Below are positions 1-5,535 of a stretch of 6,096 nt of DNA, one piece after another. Each line of letters opens with the position of its first letter. The first letter of the stretch is position 1. The notes under the pieces were generated by a model. The model did not search any database, had not been told where the DNA came from, and was given only the letters and a program-made list of their open reading frames with translations. The position numbers and the translations under genes are program-made. The stretch covers positions 1 through 6,096 of the forward strand of contig WGSR01000097.1 in NCBI GenBank assembly GCA_014871545.1. The letters are read 5' to 3'. This stretch comes from Collinsella sp. Lineage in GTDB: Bacteria; Actinomycetota; Coriobacteriia; Coriobacteriales; Coriobacteriaceae.

Positions 1-73
1 GACGGGTTCGGGGCCATGCCGGCGTAAGCCGAGTCTTTAGCATCACCGTCGACTGAGCAACAACCGCTTTACC

Positions 74-122
74 TTAGTGGGCGCCAATTGAGGGTCGATT
101 ATTGGGTCGCCTCGTCCACTAA
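74..122. repeat. Inverted repeat downstream of the AlbA_2 gene
   Basis: TTAGTGGGCG at 74-83 is matched by CGTCCACTAA at 113-122, complementary at 9 of 10 positions. A second possible pair, CCAAT (84-88) with ATTGG (101-105), lies inside. It starts about 5 bases past the stop codon of the minus-strand gene, where a transcript end would be expected. There is no T-tract after the stem on either strand, so it is not a canonical rho-independent terminator. It could be a 3'-end stabilising hairpin or chance. The rest of 1-127 shows only short reading frames with no recognisable product. Confidence 0.35.
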
Positions 123-127
123 CGCAT

Positions 128-1594
128 TTATTCCACGCGCTCTGACAGTCGATACTTGCGGTTGCGGCTTGTCAACGGCGCCGTCGGCTCAAGCTCGCCC
201 TGCTCAATGAGCGCATTGACGCGTGCCCTGACCTGGGAAACCGTGAGTCCCGTGCGCTCCGCCAGTTCGCGCGTCCCCAATTCGCCGTAGCGCTTGAGCG
301 CCGTCATAATCAAGTCCCCGCCATGATCGACCGGCTCGATCTTTGAACGGTAAAGTACGACCTTGAACCGATCGAACCCCGGGCAGAACAGGGGCTCGGC
401 CAGACCATGCGCGCGCATGGCATCGAGCATCATCGGGATGCCCGAGCCATTGCCCTCAGCCGGCGAACCTGCGCCATCCGGCAGCGGGACAATCGACATG
501 AGTTTCACGAGCGTCGCGTTACGGCATCGGGAGCTGCCGTCAAACAAGCTCTCGCGAGTCTTCCCTCCATAAAGGCCGCCGGGATTCGTCACCTCGATAC
601 GGTCGTCAAAAACGTCGACGGCGATCGATTGCCCACAGAACCGATCCCCGTATTCCCTGTGGATAACCGCGTTGGCGACTGCCTCGCGCAGGACCTCCTC
701 GGGAATCTCCAGCGAGTCGATACGCGAGATGCCTTGGACGGTCGAGGTGCGGCGCAGGTTTTTGGCGACAGCCGCGACAGTATCCGAAATCATCTCGCCC
801 AGGGTGCCCTCGCAGACTGTGCGGTCCATAAATCTTAGCGGTCCCGCAGCGCCCTTTTGAGTTCCCGCATGGACAGCCACATCAATGAAGAGCTTGGGAT
901 AGAACTGCTGAGGGTAAACGCCCGCGGCAAGGAGGCCGGCCTTGGTAACATTGCCCTGGAAGTCGAGGAGATTCAGGCGCTCCATCTTTGTCTTCTTGTC
1001 CGTCGCACCACGCATCGCTCGAGGCGTCAACGAATAGGCGCGTTCTATCGTGCGGTCGACCAGCGACTCGTCGAGATCGCCCACACTCGTGCCGGGCACC
1101 GCATCGCGATCGCTCGGAGTCGCTCGACCGTATGACGCCAATGCGAGCACCTCGGTCGATGAAAGCGGCACATCTTTGTCATCGATGCGTTTGTAGCTGC
1201 CACCTTGAGCGCCCCGCTCTATGACATAGCACGGCTTGCTCGACGGGTCGAGCTCCTCAATCGTGATGACCAGAACCACGGTGCCCTGGAGCTCCACGCG
1301 CTCAATGGTGTATTTGGGCGGATTGGCCAGCTTTCCGCGACCGCCAGCATCGCCCATGCCCGCCACGAATTGGTTGAGCACTTTCTCGGTCTCAAAGTTT
1401 GCAACTGGGACAAAACCCGCGCGCTCGCTCACTCCGAGCACGATGATGCCGCCGGCGGTGTTTGCGAAAGCGCTGACCGTTTCCCATACGTCGCGGGAAA
1501 GCGTCATGGCGCTCTCTTTTACTTCGACGCTAAGGTCATCCGAACCCATTCGCTTTAAAGACTCGAGCAAACCGGCCAGCTCGTTTTCGTTCAT
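128..1594 (-). CDS. AlbA_2/Schlafen-type putative DNA-binding ATPase-fold protein with C-terminal winged helix
   Basis: This is a 488-residue protein of the family annotated as putative DNA-binding, ATP-binding or transcriptional regulator. The N-terminal AlbA_2 (Schlafen-like) domain covers about residues 20-150, with the typical E24/K26/E27 cluster and FANTAGGIIVLGV at 43-55. A GHKL-type ATPase region (HATPase_c_4) follows at about 295-415: the N-box helix EAVANAVIHREY (E304, N308), the strand and turn DDRIEVTNPGGL (330-341), and the glycine loop GNGSGI (381-386). Residues 425-488 look like a winged helix, with a recognition-helix-like TVSQVRARVNALIEQGEL. Start choice: a GTG 6 bases upstream (1598-1600) lies only 1 base from the AAAGGA ribosome binding site (1602-1607), whereas the ATG at 1592-1594 lies 7 bases from it, so the ATG is preferred. 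The stop is TAA at 128-130. No signal peptide or membrane segment is seen. The family's molecular role is poorly defined; DNA-binding regulation is inferred from the domains. The repeat boxes in its own upstream region make autoregulation possible, but this is unproven. Such genes are often accessory. Confidence 0.85.
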   Translation of the reverse strand: MNENELAGLLESLKRMGSDDLSVEVKESAMTLSRDVWETVSAFANTAGGIIVLGVSERAGFVPVANFETEKVLNQFVAGMGDAGGRGKLANPPKYTIERVELQGTVVLVITIEELDPSSKPCYVIERGAQGGSYKRIDDKDVPLSSTEVLALASYGRATPSDRDAVPGTSVGDLDESLVDRTIERAYSLTPRAMRGATDKKTKMERLNLLDFQGNVTKAGLLAAGVYPQQFYPKLFIDVAVHAGTQKGAAGPLRFMDRTVCEGTLGEMISDTVAAVAKNLRRTSTVQGISRIDSLEIPEEVLREAVANAVIHREYGDRFCGQSIAVDVFDDRIEVTNPGGLYGGKTRESLFDGSSRCRNATLVKLMSIVPLPDGAGSPAEGNGSGIPMMLDAMRAHGLAEPLFCPGFDRFKVVLYRSKIEPVDHGGDLIMTALKRYGELGTRELAERTGLTVSQVRARVNALIEQGELEPTAPLTSRNRKYRLSERVE

Positions 1595-1601
1595 CTGCAC
1601 G

Positions 1602-1607
1602 TCCTTT
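1602..1607 (-). promoter_or_regulatory. Ribosome binding site that decides the start of the AlbA_2 gene
   Basis: On the minus strand AAAGGA is followed by 7 bases to the ATG at 1594, but by only 1 base to the upstream in-frame GTG at 1600. Normal Shine-Dalgarno spacing therefore selects the ATG and shortens the protein by two residues. Confidence 0.7.
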
Positions 1608-1659
1608 CGCTCGGTTCTGCGAAGAATGCCGCGAATAGATTTCCTTCGTCTCTCAGTTA

Positions 1660-1693
1660 TCTCTCGTCTTTCTGTTATCTCTCATATTAGAGA
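1660..1693. repeat. 34-bp direct repeat, copy A
   Basis: This segment matches 1825-1858 at 32 of 34 positions, in the same orientation. It overlaps the GTTATCTCTC box at 1656-1665, contains the one at 1674-1683, and ends in the near-palindrome TCTCTCATATTAGAGA (1678-1693), which is symmetric at 14 of 16 positions. An inverted half-box, GAGAGATGA, follows at 1699-1707. It lies 66-100 bases upstream of the AlbA_2 start, where an operator would be plausible. Confidence 0.85.
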
Positions 1694-1810
1694 GGAGTGA
1701 GAGATGAAAGATAAGATGTCTGTCATCTGTTTCATTTAAACATGTTTTCGCTGGTAAAACAATCTATATTGAGACAATACCATGGTTGCCTGTCTCTTTG
1801 CAGCATTGTT

Positions 1811-1877
1811 ATCTCTCATATTTGTCTCTCATCTTTCTGTTATCTCTCGTATTAGAGACGAATGAGATATGAGAGAT
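1811..1877. repeat. Long imperfect inverted repeat around copy B
   Basis: ATCTCTCATAT (1811-1821) and ATATGAGAGAT (1867-1877) are perfect 11-bp inverted arms. After a 4-base bulge on the right arm, the pairing can continue with TTTGTCTCT on the left against AGAGACGAA (1855-1863) on the right. A hairpin or cruciform, or a paired operator, is possible. No T-tract follows, so it is not a terminator. Confidence 0.6.
1825..1858. repeat. 34-bp direct repeat, copy B
   Basis: This is the second copy, 165 bases from copy A, differing from it at two positions (G/A at position 7 and A/G at position 25). It contains the GTTATCTCTC box at 1839-1848 and the near-palindrome TCTCTCGTATTAGAGA (1843-1858). 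A further exact GTTATCTCTC lies just outside at 1808-1817, giving four exact copies of this decamer in the spacer (1656, 1674, 1808, 1839). Confidence 0.85.
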
Positions 1878-1890
1878 GTGCGGGCGACGG

Positions 1891-2038
1891 ATGAGCGTGG
1901 ATTTTTGGACGGTCGGGAAATGAGGGTGGATATTTGGACGGTTTTTGGGCTTTTGGCAGCCGATTTCGTCCGAAAATCCACGCTCATTTGATGGGCGTCC
2001 GAATTTCCACGCTCGTGTGTCCGAAAATCCACGCTCAT
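1891..2038. repeat. Five-copy 20-bp box array, two forward and three reverse
   Basis: The consensus is ATGAGCGTGGATTTTYGGAC. Forward copies start at 1891 (one difference at most) and 1920 (ATGAGGGTGGATATTTGGAC). Reverse copies are at 1968-1987 and 2019-2038, identical over 20 bases, and at 1997-2016, which is diverged at three positions. Start-to-start spacing is 29 in the forward pair, and 29 then 22 in the reverse set, around an unrelated 28-base centre. Facing copies could pair as a 20-bp stem: box 1 with box 3 is complementary at 19 of 20 positions and the exception is a G-U pair. The last box ends 8 bases before the proposed -35 of the peptidase gene, so an operator role is possible. It may equally be a dispersed intergenic repeat family. 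Confidence 0.85.
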
Positions 2039-2046
2039 CCGGCAGA

Positions 2047-2074
2047 TTGGTCGAGGGCCCCATATGGGTATACT
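2047..2074 (+). promoter_or_regulatory. Sigma-70-type promoter of the M16 peptidase gene
   Basis: The -35 candidate is TTGGTC (2047-2052; TTG is conserved) and the -10 is TATACT (2069-2074; five of six match TATAAT), with a 16-base spacer. Transcription would begin near 2081 and give a leader of about 46 bases. The -10 is good and the -35 is weak, so activation by a factor bound to the adjacent boxes is conceivable. Confidence 0.5.
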
Positions 2075-2112
2075 CTCGAGGATTCGACTCGATTCGCCCC
2101 CGCTGGGGCGTC

Positions 2113-2120
2113 AAAGGAGA
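2113..2120 (+). promoter_or_regulatory. Strong ribosome binding site of the peptidase gene
   Basis: AAAGGAGA ends 6 bases before ATG 2127-2129, with the AGGAG core 7 bases from it. An upstream in-frame ATG at 2064 has no such site and lies inside the proposed promoter spacer, so 2127 is the true start. Confidence 0.85.
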
Positions 2121-2126
2121 CTGCAT

Positions 2127-5100
2127 ATGCCCACCACCTCAACCGACCCGCGCGCCGCAGCCGCCGCGCTGCTGGCACCCGGCACCACCTGCCACGGCTT
2201 TGCCGTCGAGCGCTGCGAGACCGTGCCCGAGCTCGACTCGGACGCCTACGTGCTGCGCCACACCGCCTCGGGCGCTCGCCTGCTGTACCTGGCGTGCGAC
2301 GACGAAAACAAGGCCTTTGCCATTGGCTTTAAGACGCCGCCAGCCGATTCCACCGGCGTGTTCCATATTCTTGAGCACTCGGTGCTGTGCGGATCGGCCA
2401 AATTCCCCGTCAAGGAGCCGTTTGTCGACCTGATCAAGAGCTCCATGCAGACGTTCCTCAATGCCATGACCTACCCCGACAAGACTATCTACCCCGTTGC
2501 CACCACCAACGAGCAGGATCTGTACAACCTGATGGACGTGTACCTGGACGCGGTGTTCAACCCGGCCATCTATACCAAGCCCACCATTTTTGAGCAGGAG
2601 GGCTGGCACTACGAGCTGGACCTGCCGGAGGGCGCCGAGGACGAGGGCGACGGCAGCTCCGCGAGCCTGCGCGAGGGCACGCTGCGCTATAACGGCGTGG
2701 TGTTCAACGAGATGAAGGGCGCGCTGTCCGACCCCATGAGCGTGCTGGACGACGCCGTCAACGCCGCGCTCTATCCCGACACCGCCTATGCGCACGAGAG
2801 TGGCGGCGACCCGTGCGCGATTCCCGCGCTCACCTACGAGCAGTTCCTGGACACGCACGCGCGCCACTACAATCCTTCCAACTCTTATATAACGCTCTAC
2901 GGCGACCTAGATGTGCACCGCGCGCTGGCGTTTTTGGACGAGCGTTATCTGTCGCAGTCGAGTGCCGCGAGCCGCCGCATGGACGCCGCCGTTGCCGCCG
3001 GCGAGGACCCGTCTGCGCTGGCGCCCAATCCGCTGGACGTGCAGGAGCCTGTGACCTGCGAGTATAAGCGCATCGAGATGGCCACCACGCCCGAGAACGC
3101 CCTGGTGGGCCTGGGCCTGGTGCTGGGCAGCGCGCTCGACCGCAAGCGCACGATCGCGGCGGACATCCTGTTCGAGGCGCTGCTGGGCTCCAACGAAGCA
3201 CCGGTTAAGAAGGCCATTCTGGCCGCCGGTCTGGGCGGCAACGTGGTGAGCTACACCGCGGCCGAGAGCCTGCAGCCCTACGAGCTCATCATGCTGCAAA
3301 ACGCGCAGCCCGGTGTGGCGCGTGAGCTGCGTCGCGTGTTCCAGGACGCCTGCCGCGACCTGTGCGAACATGGCGTTCCGCGTGAGCGCCTGGAAGCCAT
3401 CATCAGCAGCAACGAATACGACCTGCGCCAGCGCGACTACGGTATCGCTGACGGCGTGGCCATTGCGTGCGACGCGCTGAGCACCTGGCTCTACGATGAC
3501 GACGCCGCGACGCTGGCACTCAAGTACGGCCCGGTGTACGAGGAGCTGCGTGGCGAGCTGGACGGCAGCTATTTTGAGGACCTGCTGCGCGAGCTGGTGC
3601 TGCAGAACGATCACATGGCGCTGGTCGAGCTGGTGCCGGTGAATGCCGCCGAGGGTTCGGAGGGCGCCGAAGCTGCCGAGCTGGCAGCCAAGCGCGATGC
3701 CATGACCGATGCCGAGCTGGCCGACGTGGTCGAGCGCACGGCTGCGCTGCGTGCCGCACAGGAGGCGGAAGACACACCCGAGGCCAAGGCCACGCTGCCG
3801 CGCCTGCGCGTGTCCGACATTGGCGAGGCGCGCCCCGAGCCGCCGCTGGTCGTAGACACGACCGCGCCCATCCCCTGCTTGCGCCACGGCATCCCCACCA
3901 ACCGTCTGGCCTACGCCATGCAGTATTTCGACCTGAGCTGCGTCGCGTTTGAGGACCTGCCCTATGTGACACTGCTCTGCCGCCTGCTCAAACAGCTGCC
4001 CACGAGCGAGCACTCGGCCGAGGAGCTCGACAACTTGCTCGCCGGCAAGCTGGGCTTTTTGAGCTTTACGACCGAGGTCATGACCCAACCCGACGTGGAC
4101 GGCGTGCACCCCTACCTGCTGGTGAGCGCCGGCGCCCTGTCCGAGAAGATCAATGCGCTGGCGAGCCTGCCGCGCGAGGTGTGGTCGAACACGCTGCTGG
4201 CGGATGCCGACGCCGACCGCGTCCGCGACGTGCTCACACAGATTCGCATTGGGCTTGAGCAGGGGTTTATCAACAACGGTCACTCGGCGGCACTCGGTCG
4301 CGCGATGAGCTACAGCTCGCCTTCGGCCGTGGTGTGCGAGCAGCTTTCGGGCGTTGATTTCTATCTGTTCCTGCGCGATTTGCTCGAACACTTTGACGAG
4401 CGCCTGGACGGTCTGCGCGCCAAGCTTACCGAGCTGGCAGGTCGTATCTTTGTGGCCGACGGCTGCCTGGCGAGCTTTACCGGCAGCGATGAGGACTTTG
4501 ACGCGTACTGGAATGCTGCGGGCGACCTGGGGCTGGGCGCGGGTGCGGCGGGCATTGCCGGCAACGACGCGCTCGTGGTGCCGAAGCCGCGCGACCGCCA
4601 CGAGGCCTTTGTCATCCCCAGCGACATCTGCTTTGCGGCGAGCGCGTGCGATCCGCGTCGCTTGGGGCTCGAAGTGACGGGCGCCTGGGCGGTTGCTGCC
4701 AACGCACTCTCCTACGACTACCTGTGGAACGAGATCCGCGTGAAGGGCGGCGCGTACGGCTGCGGATTCCGCGCGGCCGGCGAGCGTCAGGCGGCGTTCT
4801 ACACCTACCGCGACCCGGCGGTCGATCCTTCGATTGAGCGCGTGGCGCGCGCAGGCGAATGGCTCGGCAGCTTTGAGCCCGACGAGGCCGCCTTCGAGGG
4901 CTTTATCGTGAGCTGCGTGAGCGGCATGGACGCGCCGGTGAAGCCGTACGCGCTCACCAAGCGTCGCAACACGACCTACCTGGCCGGGCTCGATCCGCAC
5001 GCACGCGAGGAGCGCCGCGCCCAAATGCTCGCCGCCACGCCCGCCGAGCTTCGCTCGCTCGGCGCCGACGTGACGCGCATCGCGGCCGATTCGCCGACCT

Positions 5101-5171
5101 GCGTCTTTGGCGGCCGCGACGTCATCGCCAAGAGCAACGCCGGCTTCAACGTAGTCGACCTGCTGGGCTAA
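2127..5171 (+). CDS. M16C family zinc metallopeptidase (PreP/Cym1-like, insulinase superfamily)
   Basis: This 1014-residue enzyme has the length expected of single-chain M16C peptidases (about 970-1040). These form a clam-shell chamber and degrade unfolded oligopeptides. The inverted zinc motif HILEH is at 80-84 (ligands H80 and H84, catalytic base E83). The third ligand is E195 in VVFNEMKG. The C-terminal half supplies the conserved R871 and Y877 in RVKGGAYG, six residues apart as in PreP. Order: N-terminal M16 domain about 45-260, a second M16 fold to about 490, an Ala/Glu-rich helical hinge at about 507-555, the M16C-associated domain to about 750 (NNGHSAALGRA at 716-726), then the C-terminal M16 domains with the FYTYRDP strand. 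There is no signal peptide or membrane segment, so it is probably cytosolic. An acidic Gly/Ser loop at about 171-190, just before the E195 motif, looks like a lineage-specific insertion. The gene appears monocistronic, with its own promoter and terminator. Family assignment is firm; the substrate is unknown. Confidence 0.96.
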   Translation: MPTTSTDPRAAAAALLAPGTTCHGFAVERCETVPELDSDAYVLRHTASGARLLYLACDDENKAFAIGFKTPPADSTGVFHILEHSVLCGSAKFPVKEPFVDLIKSSMQTFLNAMTYPDKTIYPVATTNEQDLYNLMDVYLDAVFNPAIYTKPTIFEQEGWHYELDLPEGAEDEGDGSSASLREGTLRYNGVVFNEMKGALSDPMSVLDDAVNAALYPDTAYAHESGGDPCAIPALTYEQFLDTHARHYNPSNSYITLYGDLDVHRALAFLDERYLSQSSAASRRMDAAVAAGEDPSALAPNPLDVQEPVTCEYKRIEMATTPENALVGLGLVLGSALDRKRTIAADILFEALLGSNEAPVKKAILAAGLGGNVVSYTAAESLQPYELIMLQNAQPGVARELRRVFQDACRDLCEHGVPRERLEAIISSNEYDLRQRDYGIADGVAIACDALSTWLYDDDAATLALKYGPVYEELRGELDGSYFEDLLRELVLQNDHMALVELVPVNAAEGSEGAEAAELAAKRDAMTDAELADVVERTAALRAAQEAEDTPEAKATLPRLRVSDIGEARPEPPLVVDTTAPIPCLRHGIPTNRLAYAMQYFDLSCVAFEDLPYVTLLCRLLKQLPTSEHSAEELDNLLAGKLGFLSFTTEVMTQPDVDGVHPYLLVSAGALSEKINALASLPREVWSNTLLADADADRVRDVLTQIRIGLEQGFINNGHSAALGRAMSYSSPSAVVCEQLSGVDFYLFLRDLLEHFDERLDGLRAKLTELAGRIFVADGCLASFTGSDEDFDAYWNAAGDLGLGAGAAGIAGNDALVVPKPRDRHEAFVIPSDICFAASACDPRRLGLEVTGAWAVAANALSYDYLWNEIRVKGGAYGCGFRAAGERQAAFYTYRDPAVDPSIERVARAGEWLGSFEPDEAAFEGFIVSCVSGMDAPVKPYALTKRRNTTYLAGLDPHAREERRAQMLAATPAELRSLGADVTRIAADSPTCVFGGRDVIAKSNAGFNVVDLLG

Positions 5172-5177
5172 GGCACC

Positions 5178-5222
5178 AAGGTAGATTTTTGGGACATGCC
5201 CGAGAATCTACCTTTTTCTTTT
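5178..5222 (+). terminator. Rho-independent terminator of the peptidase gene
   Basis: A perfect 10-bp stem, AAGGTAGATT (5178-5187) with AATCTACCTT (5205-5214), encloses an inner GGG/CCC pairing (5191-5193 with 5199-5201). It runs into a T-tract (5213-5222, broken by one C). It begins 6 bases after the TAA stop. The A-rich left foot suggests it may also work for transcription from the other side. The left arm resembles the five-box repeat upstream of the same gene. Confidence 0.9.
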
Positions 5223-5237
5223 GCCGCAGTCTGCCGA

Positions 5238-5381
5238 TTTGTCTCGATCTGTAACGCTAAGGCGGCAATATTGGCTCCAGATGTTACAAATCGAGACGTT
5301 TCCGGATGACGCCGGCCCTTTGTCTCAATCTGTAACATCTAGGTCCAATTTTGCCGAGTTACTGTTACAGATCGAGACAAA
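5238..5381. repeat. Two inverted-repeat pairs at an 81-bp period
   Basis: TTTGTCTCGATCTGTAAC occurs at 5238-5255 and, with one change, at 5319-5336. Its exact 18-base reverse complement is at 5364-5381, and a 15-base partial reverse copy (14 of 15) is at 5283-5297. Start-to-start distances are 45, 36 and 45 bases, so each pair has 27 bases between its 18-base arms and the whole unit repeats at 81 bases. The 27-base interiors match at only about 7 of 27 positions, so arm sequence and geometry are kept while loop sequence is not. Each pair could form a hairpin of about 15-18 bp. No function is known to me. Confidence 0.85.
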
Positions 5382-5427
5382 CCGCCGCGAACACCCGCTC
5401 TTCGTCAAAACCCACGAAGGTGTCCAT
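5365..5427 (-). CDS. Possible 20-residue small open reading frame (uncertain)
   Basis: On the minus strand, ATG at 5425-5427 opens a 20-codon frame beginning MDTFVGFDEERVF and ending at TAA (5365-5367), inside the rightmost copy of the 18-base repeat. A purine-rich AAAGGGGG lies 6 bases before the ATG, a fair Shine-Dalgarno sequence. The peptide has no signal or membrane character and I do not recognise it. It could be a real small protein, the front end of a gene cut by the repeat element, or chance. Nothing downstream on that strand continues it, since the peptidase terminator region lies there. Confidence 0.2.
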   Translation of the reverse strand: MDTFVGFDEERVFAAVCLDL

Positions 5428-5468
5428 GAACTGCCCCCTTTGCGATGGTTTGTGTGGTGATTTGGGTG

Positions 5469-5497
5469 TTTACCCAGATAAAACCTGCCAAAATAAA
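5469..5497 (+). promoter_or_regulatory. Weak promoter candidate for the cyclo-ligase gene
   Basis: TTTACC (5469-5474) and AATAAA (5492-5497), each matching four of six consensus bases, are separated by 17 bases. A promoter is expected in this spacer because the upstream gene has its own terminator. This pair is only suggestive and overlaps the stem at 5481-5519. Confidence 0.25.
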
Positions 5498-5519
5498 CCT
5501 GTCCCTTTTTGGTAGGTTT
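5481..5519. repeat. 13-bp inverted repeat before the cyclo-ligase ribosome binding site
   Basis: AAACCTGCCAAAA (5481-5493) pairs with TTTTGGTAGGTTT (5507-5519) at 12 of 13 positions, and the exception is a G-U wobble. The loop is 13 bases and carries another copy of AAACCTG. The loop and right-arm text (AATAAACCTGTCCCTTTTT) resembles REP-type palindromes common near tyrosine transposases of the RAYT type; this is a resemblance from memory only. The stem ends one base before the GGAGAGAGGG ribosome binding region, so a role in translation control is also possible. Confidence 0.65.
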
Positions 5520-5535
5520 GGGAGAGAGGGCCGGG

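Larger units (their letters stand above)
1595..2126. other. 532-base divergent intergenic region, repeat-rich
   Basis: No credible gene is seen here. The half next to the AlbA_2 gene (about 1640-1880) is AT-rich and carries GTTATCTCTC boxes in two near-identical copies. The half next to the peptidase gene (1891-2038) carries five copies of a different 20-bp box and then the peptidase promoter. Other small palindromes are AGATG-TCTGT-CATCT at 1714-1728 and AAACATGTTT at 1738-1747. Open frames that cross this region on either strand are made of the repeats and look non-coding. Confidence 0.75.
5172..5535. other. 364-base intergenic region between peptidase and cyclo-ligase genes
   Basis: After the terminator come two inverted-repeat pairs at an exact 81-base period (5238-5381), then a stretch with a possible 20-residue minus-strand open frame (5365-5427), then a 13-bp stem (5481-5519) just before the cyclo-ligase ribosome binding site. 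A plus-strand frame stays open from about 5221 to 5460, but it has no ATG with a ribosome binding site and consists largely of the repeats. It is therefore not called as a gene. Confidence 0.7.

Noticed and set aside
15..30. CGGC-GTAA-GCCG mini-hairpin near the window start
   Set aside because: It has only a 4-bp stem with no T-tract and no gene context, so it is expected by chance.
1734..1762. Minus-strand promoter for the AlbA_2 gene (TTGTTT, 17 bases, TTAAAT)
   Set aside because: Spacing is ideal, but the hexamers match only three and four of six bases in AT-rich DNA where such pairs arise by chance.
1891..2038. CRISPR array
   Set aside because: Repeats occur in both orientations, gaps are only 1-9 bases outside the centre, and no cas genes are present.
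1640..2040. Iteron-type replication origin
   Set aside because: Repeats and AT-rich DNA are present, but there is no rep or dnaA gene and no DnaA-box cluster; the neighbours look chromosomal.
2907..5024. Long minus-strand open frame opposite the peptidase gene
   Set aside because: It is a shadow frame produced by GC-rich codon bias, with a low-complexity His/Arg/Ala/Gln-rich product and no domain; the plus-strand peptidase is certain.
5281..5460. Plus-strand open frame starting at ATG 5281
   Set aside because: There is no ribosome binding site before the ATG, and much of the frame is repeat sequence, so it is treated as non-coding.
5461..5535. 6S RNA or tetrahydrofolate riboswitch upstream of the cyclo-ligase gene
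   Set aside because: The spacer left after the repeats is too short for 6S RNA, and I see no tetrahydrofolate-aptamer core; only a simple hairpin is supported.
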